Below, in pieces: positions 45,592 to 56,436 of a stretch of 64,000 bases of DNA. Position numbers and translations under genes: made by a program. This DNA comes from Cavia porcellus (lineage: Eukaryota; Chordata; Mammalia; Rodentia; Caviidae), in NCBI RefSeq assembly GCF_034190915.1, contig NW_026947496.1, positions 55,438,501 to 55,502,500 of the forward strand. The letters are read 5' to 3'. Numbering within the stretch: the first letter of the stretch is position 1; every line of letters starts with the position of its first letter. The notes under the pieces were generated by a model. It did not search any database. It had not been told where the DNA came from and was given only the letters and a program-made list of their open reading frames with translations.

Positions 45592-45870
45592 TCAGTTTGT
45601 TAGTTGCCCAGATAATAGTTCTGGTTACAGATCCTATCACTTTTGGTTCTTAGAAATGGCTAGTCACTATGATGCACAATATAAGAATAATCCCCAAATG
45701 ACAAGCCATTCTACCTCTGTGCTTCCTGTTTGCTTATCCCATACAAACCCTGTATCACCAGAGATTGGGGCTTGATATTCTGAGAATGATCCCAATCAGT
45801 GCCTGTCAACATAAATAAATCTGCCTCCAAATCCTGGGTGTCATTTCAGTGTTTCTGCTTGTTGTAGCAG
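45592..45870 (+). repeat. 3' LTR of the ERV (approximate ends)
   Basis: This pairs with 41205-41470. The order of matching blocks is the same, with an insertion of about 12 bases near CACAATATAAGAATAATCC. The divergence between the two LTRs is obvious by eye, so the provirus is old. Confidence 0.65.
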
Positions 45871-45949
45871 TAGGTTTTTATTTGTCAAAAAATTTATACA
45901 ACTACCCAAATATTAAGTTATGCCCTCCACATTATGGTGAATAAATTTA

Positions 45950-46070
45950 TGAGATTTTTTTTTTTTTTTTGTCTTTTTCCTTTTTCCTTTTTATCGGTAC
46001 CGGGGATCGAACTCACGACTGCCTGCTTGCAAGGCAGGCGCTTATGCCGCTGAGCTAAATCCCCAGCCCC
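45950..46070 (-). mobile_element. ID-like tRNA-derived SINE (young)
   Basis: Reverse orientation, full consensus, with a duplicated TTTTTCC segment in its tail and TSD GAATAAATTTA at 45939-45949 and 46071-46081. It sits just after the ERV 3' LTR. Confidence 0.9.
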
Positions 46071-46659
46071 GAATAAATTTAAATTTGAAACACGGTAGTA
46101 TAGTGATTAACAGCCTAGAGTTAGGGGACCAACAGGGGAACATCATCTTACAAAGGAAAATCATAATATACAAAAAATAAAAAAGGACTGTACCTTGAAT
46201 CCTATGTACTGGATGCCCAGTCAGTAAGTATCAATTCATGGCCAAATTTGTTTAAGCTACAGCCCACTGTAGACTATTTTGAGGCAAATTTCAGACTTCA
46301 TATAATTCCACTTATAATGATTTCAATTGATCTAAGGGCAAACACTTTGAGTGGGACAGATGCAGAGTTACATTTAGGCTCTAATATCTAACTATAGATG
46401 CCTTGCCCTTGGATATTAGAGTGCCTTCTCTCTGCAATAAAGGGGACAGTCATTCTTGTTTCTCAGGACTGCTTTAGAAGTGAAACATGATAAGGAAATG
46501 TTTAAAAAAAATGCTAAGATACAGAATGTAGCTAATACATGGCAGTTATGGTTATTACTACTGTACTAAAGTATGAAGACAAGACACTTTTGGACTCATT
46601 TCCAATGAGGCTTAGGAAAAACAGGTACCAAAGATATACAGTATTAGAAAGAGGCCCTA

Positions 46660-47037
46660 AACAAGTATGCCATGGCTTATATTTAGATGTCCTCACAAAG
46701 CCTCAGGCATTCATAGACAGGGTTTTGGGAGGTGACTGGATCATGGATGTAAGACACTAGATCAGTCAATTGACTGGTTTGGCATAGTTTTGGGTGTGGG
46801 TGATACCAACCCATGGGCTTCTAGCCTGGATGGAATAAAAAGAAAAAGAAATGCGGCTGCTTCCTGCATGTCATGCCGTGAATTGCTTCTCCTCTGCAAT
46901 GCCCTTCTGCCATACCACCCTGCTTTGGAGCCAGCCAACTATAGAGTGAAACCTCTACAAACTATGAGCTGAAATAAACTTTTCCTTCTTTAACTTGTTG
47001 GTCTCTAGTATTGTGTTCCATCAACAAGAAGATAACT
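46660..47037 (+). mobile_element. MaLR-type LTR (MST/MT-like)
   Basis: This contains TATGCCATGG, GGGAGGTGACTGGATCATG, a pyrimidine-rich stretch and GCTGAAATAAACTTTTCC followed by an AGAAGATAACTAAGA end, the usual layout of ERV-L MaLR LTRs. Ends are approximate. Confidence 0.7.
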
Positions 47038-47052
47038 AAGAGTACAATCTCT

Positions 47053-47378
47053 ATGATGGTTAATCTTGACTATCAACTTGATTGGCTTGAGAAGCACCTA
47101 GGATGTTAGTAAAGGATACATTTGGGTGTGTCATAAGGGCATAACCTTGGGAACTATATTTGGTTTCTGACTTCTCTCTGACTCTTCCCTTGCTCTCAGT
47201 TTCCTGGCTGCTACGAAATGAGCATCTTTCTTCCACCCCATCTTTCTACCATGATGCCTCTTAGAGCCATCCAATCACAGATTAAAACTCCTGTGACCCA
47301 AAATAAACTTTCTCTTCCTTTAAAGTTGTGTTGGTCATGTATTTCATCCCAGATGCAGAAAGTTAACCAATACCATCT
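47053..47378 (+). mobile_element. MaLR-type LTR (MLT1/ORR1-like)
   Basis: It begins TGATGGTTAATCTTGAC, passes TCAACTTGATTGGCTTGAGA and GGGTGTGTCATAAGGGCAT, and ends CAAAATAAACTTTCTC...GTTAACCAATACCA, the MLT1/ORR1 consensus plan as I know it. Confidence 0.78.
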
Positions 47379-48090
47379 ACCTGCCATGGACATTTTAACT
47401 GTCAGGTACAAAATTTGGTGGGTGACCCCATCAAGAGGAGGGACACAGTGGTCTGCAGTACTGTGGCTGAGTGAAAGGGAATATTCTAGAAGCAGCTGGT
47501 ACTTCTCACCACACACAGCACAGCCTCCTTACTGCCAGCTTCCTAACCCAAGGAAGCCAAGGTTTTGCTTTTTAAATAAAATTCCTAGAGAATATTTTTA
47601 AGTACTAAAATCTAATTTAAGTACTTTTTGAAACTCTAAGTGATGAGAAAACTTGTTTGTAATCTAAAGTGATAGAAAAGTTATAGGGTATCTATTATTG
47701 GAGGCATATGATATATATTCAATCCAAGAAGCAAAAAAATAAAAATGAACTCAAAACAGAAAGTGGAAGAAAATTAAACCATTATTTCCCTCCCAGCTCA
47801 TCACATCAGCCCTTCCAATAGAAGTGGGATGTCAAATATCTTATAAAATTAACAAGCAACAGGTATCAGTATAGATACTCAGTAAATTACATAAATAATT
47901 TATGATCAATTATTAAGCTATAAAACTTGTCACCTTTAAGTAGAATAAGACTTCTAAAGATACACTAGAGAAGCCCTTCTCTTTTCATTCTTTTTCCTTT
48001 TCCTTTCAATTGGCTAAGAGCAGTTAAGGGATGTTTCCATGAAGGATTCTATCCATTCTTCACAAAAGAATGGAAAAAGGAGGAGACCAC

Positions 48091-48450
48091 TGCTGTGGTT
48101 TAGCTCTAGATTGTCCCCAGCTTTGGGGATGCACAAGGGTTCAGTGGTGGTGCTTCTGGAAAGTGTCTGGATCACAGGGCATAGCCAAGAAACGTGCTGT
48201 TAAGAGGCTGGGCTTGGTGTGAGGAGGTGGGTCACCGGGGCTGGGACCTAGAAGGGTCTCTCTCCCTCCCTGACTCCTCCCTCCCCTCTCTGCATCTTTC
48301 CTCCACCAGATTTGGCCACCACGCCCTTCCTGCCTTGTAGCCAGCCAGCTCCAGACAGAACCTTCTAAACTTGGGAGCCAGAATAAACCTCTTCTTTAAG
48401 TTGAGCTCTCAGGGATTGTATCCCAGTGGTGAGAAAGTGACTAAGACAGT
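48091..48450 (+). mobile_element. MaLR-type LTR (MT-like), TG...CA
   Basis: It begins TGCTGTGGTTTAGCTCTAGA and ends AGTGACTAAGACA, with AGAATAAACCTCTTC as the poly(A) signal region and a CTC/CCT-rich middle. No clear TSD was seen. Confidence 0.75.
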
Positions 48451-50539
48451 AGTTAACGCTGTTGATGACACAGGGACACAAGATAAAAGGGGGGAATCAT
48501 GTGCCCCAAGATGACTGATGAAACAACTTGGTTGAGCACAACAGGACTTAAGTTGCAAAAATAGCATCTCCTGCCCTTAAAGAAGTTTGGATGAAACATA
48601 AAGAGACTACAAAAGATAAATACAGCCTCTGGAAGAGGGGAGGAGAAAAGGAAAATACACAAACCCGAGAGGAGCCAAAGGTCAAGTAAAGGATCCTCGT
48701 AAGGGCTACCATGAAGTCAGATAAAGCAAATCCATAGCCCTTTGAAAACTCCATCTTAGTCTATCAATTACAATGAAATACTCTGTAGATTCTGAAGCAT
48801 TTTACTTTGGTTTTGGGAACTCATTCCATTTCAGATCAATATTTCTTTGAGGGAAAATGAGTTATTCATTACTTTCAACTATGGAAGCACTATACTGACC
48901 TTTGTAATAAAAACTGAATGTTGTGATTCTGAATTATAAGTAGACATGAATTTATTGCTGGAAAACACTAAATGCCAAGCTACAGCTACCAGCACTGAAA
49001 TTATGGGGTGTTCAAACAAGTGAGACTCCTCACTGACAATAATGGCATCCCTGTGCCATCCACCTGTACAAATACAGAATCCAACCCTCACGCAGAGTGT
49101 GTCATCTTCATAGCTCATGGCATGAATTCTAGACATTCCAGCTTTCTGCACTAACCACAACCCAAATTAGTCACAGAAGCTACTGTGTATGGCTTAGAGA
49201 TGATTCGGATTCATTTTTAGTATCAAGACCTATAGGGTGTTATTTCAAGTTTTCTGTTGCTATCAGCTGCTTACAGCTGATAAGACTATTTCTTGTCATA
49301 GTGATAATGATGTATATAGTCAAGTCTCAATTGCAATTCTGACCCCCTAGAACTGTTTGAATAATTGATTAGCGAGTAAGTCAAGGTAATCAAATTTATT
49401 TTTGGTTATACAATCACAGAATCGATTATTTTTCAAATAAAACTCCAAAGAACTAGATCATTTCCCCAAACAAAAGGTTACAAGTAGTAGTTCACACATG
49501 TGAGTGACAGCACGGGCAAAGTGCACATGAGGGCAGTGTGCAGCTTTTCCCTGCAAGCCATGATGCAACAGGAGAATTACAAACTGCATCCTCACTGCTG
49601 ACATCCAGGAGTAATGCCTATATGATCCAGTGTGACATAAAGAAAGTTAATTGTGATGTGTAGCTCAAGCTTAACAATTATTTACAGTACACTGATTTTT
49701 CAAGGTAATTTTCACAATTCAAGAAATATCTTATATGGAAAGCAAGAAGAAATAACACACCAAAAAAAAAAAAAAAATCAGTTTGCTTCCCAATGCTAAA
49801 GTTAAAGATGACAGATTTCTTGATGATAGTAGCTCTTTTATCCTATAACCAATGATCGTTCACAATAAAATGCAGCTGTTCTAAATCAACTCGATGACTA
49901 AAGAGGCATCTTTCATTTAACTATGATTCATTTTTACAATTATTGTCTACTTTAAAAGAAATCCACTTCAAACATGACTTTTCCTCCATAGAGCAAGAAA
50001 ACTACTTTCAAATAGAAGAAAAAACTAGATACGCCTTGAGGCAGGCCAAACATTAAAGATGCAATTCTCCCCATTAAGCCGTGAAGTCACCTAAATATAG
50101 AAATACAAACTTTCTCTCTTTCCCTTTTTCATCCTAATGTCTGAAAACAAAGCTCCAAGAAACATTTTTTATCTAAGGGCAAAAGAATGACAAGACTCCC
50201 CGGGGGGAAATAAGCATGACTGTAAGACATCAAGAGTAACCTTTAAATACATGAGCCAGAGCCAGTACACACATGTGGACGCTGCCCCCTTCAAAGTCAT
50301 TACCTTAGAAATTATATACTTATTCTAATGACGACATTATGGGCACTTTGGAATTTGTTTCAGACCCTGGAATTTCCACATCTTTAAGGTTAACAAGTAT
50401 TTATTTTCTCAGGCTGCATTTAATAACAATCAAAAGGCCTCAGAGAGCGGTGCTTTCTCTGGAAAGTCTTGACATCCAAGTCGAGGTGAGAAGCTCTCTC
50501 CTAACTGATCCCCTAAACTTTCCCTTCTAATTACAACTC

Positions 50540-50700
50540 ACTCTATGCTAGAAGTATTACTTATTTATCATTTCTCTCTCTGATAAAATTGACTTCTTCA
50601 GAGCAGGGAACTTATCGACTCTATTATTATACGCATAGCCCTACCATAGTGCGTAAAAAATATAGGCACCCAAGAAATACTGAACAAAGTCATCTACCAT
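50540..50700 (+). mobile_element. L2-type ancient repeat fragment
   Basis: CTTCAGAGCAGGGAACTTAT, CCTACCATAGTGCGT and ATAGGCACCCAAGAAATACT fit the same L2/MIR 3' plan. It lies 260 bp from the SHQ1 exon at 50959. Confidence 0.5.
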
Positions 50701-50958
50701 AAAATAAAGCAGTTTGGAACACTGTATGTATTTCCTCTATTTATCCTAACCATTTCTCTTAGAATTCTGAGTATCACATCTCTGTGCTCATATCTCTTTA
50801 GAGGGATGATTACTTTATGTGGTTACGGGACAGGTTTGGATTTGATCATTTTCATTACTTACTTATATATAGAAAAAAAGCAAAACTTATGATTATGTCT
50901 TTACATACTAAAACGTTACAACTTTCTCAGTCTCAAATTTGCAAGCAGAATATCTTAC

Positions 50959-51082
50959 CAAGCTGCAGTATCTTCACAGTGTCTCTGTGTGCCTTCATTA
51001 CCAGCTTGAAATGGCGATACAGTGGGTAGCACAAAACCCTTCTTCCAAAAGCCACCAGGATTTCATGAACATTAGTCCAATT
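50959..51082 (-). CDS. SHQ1: SHQ1 internal coding exon
   Basis: This 124-nt exon has 41 codons plus one base. It reads [20 protein letters not shown] and continues [13 protein letters not shown], a hallmark stretch of SHQ1 in the helical dyskerin-binding domain. The acceptor ends TTTCACAG and the donor is GTAAGA (50953-50958). It starts in phase 0 after the TTT GAG end of the previous exon and ends with a single G, which pairs with GT at the start of the 23431 exon to make glycine. A few positions differ from the human protein as I recall it (for example Asn for Thr at the first codon and His for Tyr in KAHRD), all plausible orthologue substitutions. There are no stops or frameshifts. Confidence 0.95.
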
Positions 51083-51387
51083 CTGTGAAATGTCATTTTA
51101 ATAAGAAGTCATTTCCATGAAACGTGTTGCACAAACAAAAGTGCACAGTGAAACAGGAAACTAATTTCAATTAAAAACAATAAACTGAGATCATCAGGAA
51201 GCCAACTGGAATGGAAATATAAAACCAGAAAATTAGATTCTTTTTGTACACCTTAGTATAAATATTTTAACATAGTCTTTGCAAGTTCTCATTATAAACC
51301 TATCTCAAAAGCTCCATAAAAATCACATATGTAGCAGGAAAGTTTTTGAGTCTTAGATATTACAAATAATCTAGGATTTGGCGGGAG

Positions 51388-51397
51388 AACATGGTGG
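51388..51397 (+). promoter_or_regulatory. YY1-like motif at the 5' end of HAL1-like copy 2
   Basis: AACATGGTGG lies about 15 bases into the element, at the same place as in copy 1 but with C to T in the core, consistent with CpG decay. Confidence 0.4.
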
Positions 51398-52104
51398 ACA
51401 GATAGCAGCAGCCACGGAGGCTCTCTGAAAGATCCAGCTTAGAATTCAGGAATGGTGTGGAGTAAGGAATCATAAGCAAGAGGAGATATGCCCTGCTGAC
51501 CCAAGAACGAACTGGGCTGAGAGAAACCAACTGGGAATGCAATCCTGGTGCTATAACAGGAACAGAAAAGCTTCAGTGTGGAAGCTGGAGCCCGCGCCAT
51601 TGGAAGCCGTGATTTGGATTTCCCGCCGCTGCTCCTGCGTCTACATAGGCTCGGCAGGGAGAGAGATGCGTGAAAGCTCTGAGAACAGGAATCAGTGAAC
51701 GAAGCTGAAAGCAGGACGGGCAGGGAGCTGTGCATTGACCTGTGGTGACAGAAACTGGGACTCTTCCACGGTCTAGGAGACTCCAACAGAGGACATTCTG
51801 GGACCGGGCAGACTAGCTGGAACAGGGCGCTGCAGTGACTTCAGCCACGTATCCCCCTCTCAAGCGGGATTGGTGAGCAGTGCCTAGCCTATGTGACGCT
51901 ACTGGCTGAGAGCCAGTAGGCTAGCACAGCCCAGGGCCCAGCTCCTGAAGGTAGATTAACCTGGAGGGGCGGGCCCCGCATAAGGCTTCCTGGTGCACTG
52001 CGGTGGGCGGGAACACCTAGCCGGCGCAATTCAATCAGACTGTGGCCGACAGGGAAGGAAGCTGGGCCACCTATATACGCTTGCATATATAAGGAACAAA
52101 GAAT

Positions 52105-53120
52105 ATGGAAAGAGGCAGCAACAAGAAAGGATCCTCGGCCCCCAATCCTGAGAAAGAGGCAATAGCAGACACAGCACCAATAGATATAAAGCGCTATCTC
52201 CAGAGCCTCATAGACAAGTTCAGAAATGAAGTTATTAATGACCTGAAGCTAGACATAAGCAGAATAGTTAGAGAAATGCTAAGCACCACCCAAGAAAAAA
52301 CAGATGGTGGAATGGAAGAACAGAAAAAGAGGGGAGAATTGTTTGATGGAGAAAATAGAGAAAGCATAGAATACGTGAAGCAGGTTCAAAGAGATTACCA
52401 GGAAACTAAAAACTCTATCGAAAACTGGCATAACAGCTTGAAAGAAACTAAGGACAGATTATCTGAACTGGAGGGCAGATTTGTAATATGGGAGCATGAA
52501 ATGAAAAACTTCTTAAAAACAACAAAGAAACAAACAGCAATAATACAAAAGACTAGAAGATGATAAGAGGATCTATAACTTAAGAATTAAGAACATAAAA
52601 GAAGAAGTAGGGACACAAACAAATGAACTACAAAAGCTATTCACAGAAATAATCCAGGAGAATTTTCCTAATTTAGAAAAAGGTAAAGATACTCAGTTGT
52701 ATGAAGCATACAGGACCCCAGCCACCTACAACCCAAACAGCAACACCCAGGCATATAATAATTAAAATTCCAGAAATCCAATATAAGAACAGAATATAAA
52801 AAGCCGTCAGAGACAAGAAACAGATCACTTACAAGGGAACACCCATCAGAATTACAGCAGACTTCTCAGCACAAACCATCAAATCACGAAGAGCGTGAAG
52901 GGAAATAATTCAAGCTTTGAAAGATAATAATCTCCAGCCAAGATTGATATATCCTGCACAACTATCCCTGGAAATTGATGGAAAAACAAGATGCTTCCAG
53001 GATAAAGAGGAACTAGGGGAATATGCAACCACCAATTCAACTCTACAGAGAATACTGCAGGATATTCTAAAAAAGAAAAATACGAAGAATCCAGAAATAG
53101 TGGCAGAGAGGCCACAATGA
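52105..53120 (+). pseudogene. ORF1 of HAL1-like copy 2 (two or more frameshifts)
   Basis: The frame opens with MERGSNKKG and stays open for 152 codons (52105-52563), covering the N-terminal region and a long coiled coil (52200-52500) with typical heptad-like Leu/Ile spacing. An extra A in a short A-run near 52547 shifts the frame. The RRM and C-terminal domain follow in other frames, with a second indel near 52740 and a stop in SRRA-stop-REII near 52900. The last frame (52917-53120) carries LIYPAQLSLEIDGKT and LQRILQDILKKK, the usual end of L1 ORF1p. The protein was an RNA chaperone of the retrotransposition particle; this copy is inactive. Confidence 0.9.
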
Positions 53121-54667
53121 ATGGAGCAGAAAACAAAATGAAGAAGACAAACTGGCAACTAATGACATAAAAAGAGCTCAACAGAAATGAGGCAGAGAAG
53201 ACTGGATGGTAGGAACAGCTATTTTGGAGAAAATGATGTCTTAATAGGTAATACTGATTTAGTATCATCTTGTTTTGAAGTCTCATCAAGCTTTTGTTCT
53301 TCTGTCTCTACTGGTCTAAACAGGTTGTATCTTATTGGATTTTATTATATATGATAGTATAAGCAAAAACTTTTATAGACAAGGAGATTATACAGAAACC
53401 ATTGGTCATTTTCTGTTAGTTGATTCTAAATACCCTGTAATACTGTCATTCTCTTAAATGGTTTTACATTGTTTTGATATATTTGATGCTACAGTATACG
53501 ATGTTATACTCAAAAGATTTCAAGGAAAGAGACAATATGGTAACTACTTTTATGTCAGGATTATCTTGTGGTGAAACACTATTTTGTTTAAATGGTTATG
53601 TTTTGATCTGCGCTGTTTTGCTATTATGCCCTCTTTTATCTCAATCTCCATTTTATTATTTACTTTTTTATTTTTATCCTTTTAATTAAGGGAAAAATAA
53701 ATAAAAAATAGCAGGATATATTATAGTAACCCACTTTGACTTTCAATTATCTTGATTTAAAGCCCTGTATTGCTCTCACCATCTTGTTTTGACTGATGTT
53801 CCTCTATTCTGTTTTGCTTGATAGTACCAGGTTCGAAACTTTAGGCAACAGCTGTGAAGATAGTGGGATTCATTATGATGCCCATTCTGGTTGACTACTA
53901 TCTACTTTTGAAGACCTATAATGTCTCCAATGTTTTGGTTTTGTTGGTTTTGTTCTGTACTGTTTTGTTCAATTTTATTATAACTGCTGATATAGGCAAT
54001 TCTATTAGAGATAGCGGGAGGCATTATGCTAACCATTGTTGATCACCTTATATTATGCTTTTACATTATCTATTATGTCCAGCCTTTTGATTTGACTGAC
54101 TCTGTTCTGTTATGTCACATTTGGTTCTACTCTCTTCCAAAAAAGTAATAAGAACTGTGGGAGCAACAAAACCCAAAATGTAACTGTCATTGTACAAAAG
54201 AGAGGAAAAGAAAGTGCTCTAAACAATATAACTGCATGTATATTTAAGTGTATAAGATAGATAATGATATTACTGAGTTTTGTTGGATCATTGAACAGAA
54301 CTGTTTGCCGTCTCACCGTTGGAATGTCCACTTTATAAGCTTTAATTTTGTAACTTGAACAATTATTTCTAAGATGACAATATGTAATCCATTAACTAGT
54401 GATTTCCTACTGTTTTTTTCTGTAAATCTGTATAACTTGTACCCTTTCTCTGCTTTTTTTTTCTCCTTAAATAAAATTTAAAAAAAACAAATAATCTAAA
54501 ACACATGGCCATTAGCAAACCACATATATACATAAAAAACATTTTTTAAAAGATACCTATTTCACATTTTTATCTTTTAGAGGTAATCAAGATGGCACAT
54601 ATCAATGATACATATGGAGCATTTAGTAAAGTGTGCTGACAGTCTCTGCCCTCCTTTTTGAAAAATT

Positions 54668-54838
54668 CTAATTTTTGTTTTGTTTTATTTTGCTTTGCTT
54701 TGAGACAAGGTCATGCTACACAGGTCGGGCTGGCCCTGAACTCATTGTTTAGCCCAGGCTGGTCTCACACTCGAAGCACTCATCCTGCCTTGGCCTACCG
54801 AGTACTGGAATTACAGACATGTGCCACTGTGTCTGATC
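54668..54838 (-). mobile_element. B1-like SINE (quasi-dimeric)
   Basis: Reverse orientation: GAGACAAGGTCATGCTACAC, GGGCTGGCCCTGAACTC, CCAGGCTGGTCTCACACTC and AGTACTGGAATTACAGACAT. Confidence 0.83.
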
Positions 54839-55007
54839 CTAAATTTTTTAATATTCGTTTTAGTCATCACCTATATATGATTATTTACTTCAGTGATTCG
54901 TTTTTATTTATCAAAGAGAAAATACTGTAACTGATTTCTGGGGAAAGGTATTTTATCTTGAGAGATACCATCAGCACTTCAAAACTTAATAAAAACACTA
55001 GATATTG

Positions 55008-55090
55008 ACTGGTGGTATAGCTCAGTGGTAGAGTACTTGCTACCATGCACAAACACTGGGTTTGACTGCCATCAATCCCCTACCCCCAAA
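55008..55090 (+). mobile_element. ID-like SINE, diverged
   Basis: TGGTGGTATAGCTCAGTGGT head and CATCAATCCCCTACCCCC end. Confidence 0.7.
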
Positions 55091-55177
55091 ATACATTAGC
55101 TAAAGGAAATTTTATGCAATTTAACTGGCTGTTGATAACAAAAGAATAAAAATGTAAATCATATGGGTTTTTGTTCT

Positions 55178-55335
55178 TTTTTTTGTTGTTGTCCTTTTGA
55201 GATAGGGTCTCACTATATATCTCAGGCTGGCCTTGAGCTTACTTCATAACCCAGACTGGTCTTGAAATTGCAACTATCCTCCTGCCTCAGCCTCCCAAGT
55301 GCTGTGATCATAGGTGTGCACACCACAACGGGCAA
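55178..55335 (-). mobile_element. B1-like SINE (quasi-dimeric)
   Basis: Reverse orientation: GAGATAGGGTCTCACTATAT, CAGGCTGGCCTTGAGCTTAC, CCAGACTGGTCTTGAAATTG and AGTGCTGTGATCATAGG. Confidence 0.85.
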
Positions 55336-56033
55336 TCATATGTAAAACAAAACATAAAATTAATACTAAAGGAACAAGATAATTTCTACAGATTTTAACC
55401 ACTTATAGTATAAAAGATACCGCTTAGTAAACTATTGTTGTGATGTGTAAAAGTTTGTTCAAATCTAGATAATTCAAAGATATCATCTTTTGATGTTTTT
55501 GTTGAGACTCATACAACTATTTTCTGGAAAACAAATATAAAAACAATCATTACTATATTTATCATCTCTAACCATACAGTTATAGGATAAGTTATTTAAG
55601 CTATCTGATCAAAGTTTCCTCATGTGTAAAATCAGCAGTACTTACCTCCAAACTTGTTGGGAGGAGCAAGCAAAGTTATGGATTCAAAATGCTCAGCACA
55701 GGCCCTGGTGGTCCACTACCACCTAGACTGTTCTGCATCCTGAGCTCTGAGCTCCAGTATCTGCCAATTTGCAAATACAAGTCTACTACACATTGTCTCC
55801 CACCAAAATATGCCTGCGTTGTTCTTTTAAAGTATATTTCCTCCCTGCAATTACCAAAACATTTACCTAGCTTCACTATCATAAATTCATTGGAAACAAA
55901 AACCAAAGTACATAATAAAGCTTCCAATTTTAAAAATTAAGAATTGCTTAAATTATCCAAAATGAAGTAACAACAGCAGAAAAGTAACTTTTTGAACAAC
56001 AAAAATCTAAACAATTGCAACTAGATATCATAC

Positions 56034-56087
56034 CTCAAACCAGCACAGTGTTGGACTCAGTTTTCTAATATTCCATGCGGATTCAAC
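56034..56087 (-). CDS. SHQ1: SHQ1 internal coding exon (54-nt mini exon)
   Basis: A short exon of exactly 18 codons reads VESAWNIRKLSPTLCWFE, which continues the SHQ1-specific domain directly after the exon ending at 58817. The acceptor is CCAAAACACAG and the donor is GTATGA (56028-56033), a weaker donor than the others because of the T at +4. Both boundaries fall between codons, so skipping this exon would keep the frame and remove 18 residues. The tryptophan-rich segment is a conserved helix of the dyskerin-binding domain. The exon is too short to stand out as an ORF and was found by matching the family sequence in the correct phase. Confidence 0.93.
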
Positions 56088-56436
56088 CTGTGTTTTGGAG
56101 AAAAGAGTATCATCACTCTAAAGTCACTTAAAAATTAAACGCAGGTATCTACTTAACCTAGTGTCTCAGTAGTACTGACACATACAAGCATTAAGAAGTG
56201 TTGCTAACAGTAGAAAAATAATTGTTTTTACTGATGTGCAGTCTATTTGAGAGAAATTCCTGTTTACTTGGGATTTGATACAATAAAAATTTCCTACTGA
56301 TAAGAACACCAGAAAATAAAAGCAAATAGCAGGGCTTTGAAACTAAAAATAAAGTGAAATGATGTTCAATTTTGTCCCTCTTCACTGCTATTTACTATTC
56401 AACAACTGCCTACTGACTTTAAAAACTGCTCAAGAA

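Larger units (their letters stand above)
41200..45875 (+). mobile_element. Degenerate gammaretrovirus-like provirus (ERV class I)
   Basis: Two similar LTR-like segments of about 270 bp (41200-41470 and 45592-45870) enclose 4.1 kb with scattered remnants in gag-pol-env order: a protease fragment near 42797, reverse transcriptase near 43870-44220, integrase near 44590-44830 and a transmembrane-envelope-like fragment near 45270-45500. All frames are broken; gag is not recognisable. A B1 SINE is inserted at 42955-43110. The element is sense on +, antisense to SHQ1. I could not find a clean TSD, and the exact LTR ends are approximate. Confidence 0.72.
23432..50958 (-). other. SHQ1: SHQ1 intron (27.5 kb), repeat-rich
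   Basis: Intron between the exons at 50959 and 23431. Much of its length is made of insertions: a 3' HAL1/L1 fragment with a solo LTR, the monomer-array element with an IAP-like LTR, a gammaretrovirus-like provirus, three MaLR LTRs, L2/MIR and SINEs. Stretches without a recognised feature are 29050-30340, 34737-37490, 37670-38440 and 48455-50530. I looked for coding exons in both strands of these and found only short ORFs with no recognisable protein. Confidence 0.85.
51374..54486 (+). mobile_element. HAL1-like (ORF1-only) L1 derivative, end to end
   Basis: A 3.1-kb element is flanked by a perfect 12-bp TSD, ACAAATAATCTA, at 51362-51373 and 54487-54498. The order is 5' UTR (51374 to about 52104), ORF1 (52105 to about 53120) and 3' UTR (53121-54478), with an AATAAA near 54471 and an A-tail. 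No endonuclease or reverse transcriptase sequence is present between the ORF1 stop and the 3' UTR, and no gap is suggested, because copy 1 has the same ORF1-to-3' UTR junction. It must have been mobilised in trans by L1 ORF2p. The structure matches the published 'half-L1' (HAL1) class; the subfamily is not known to me. Confidence 0.9.
51083..56033 (-). other. SHQ1: SHQ1 intron (4.95 kb)
   Basis: Intron between the exons at 56034 and 51082. Nearly two thirds of it is one 3.1-kb HAL1-like element (51374-54486); two B1-like SINEs and one ID-like SINE account for much of the remainder. The element is in sense relative to the + strand, so antisense to SHQ1. Confidence 0.85.
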
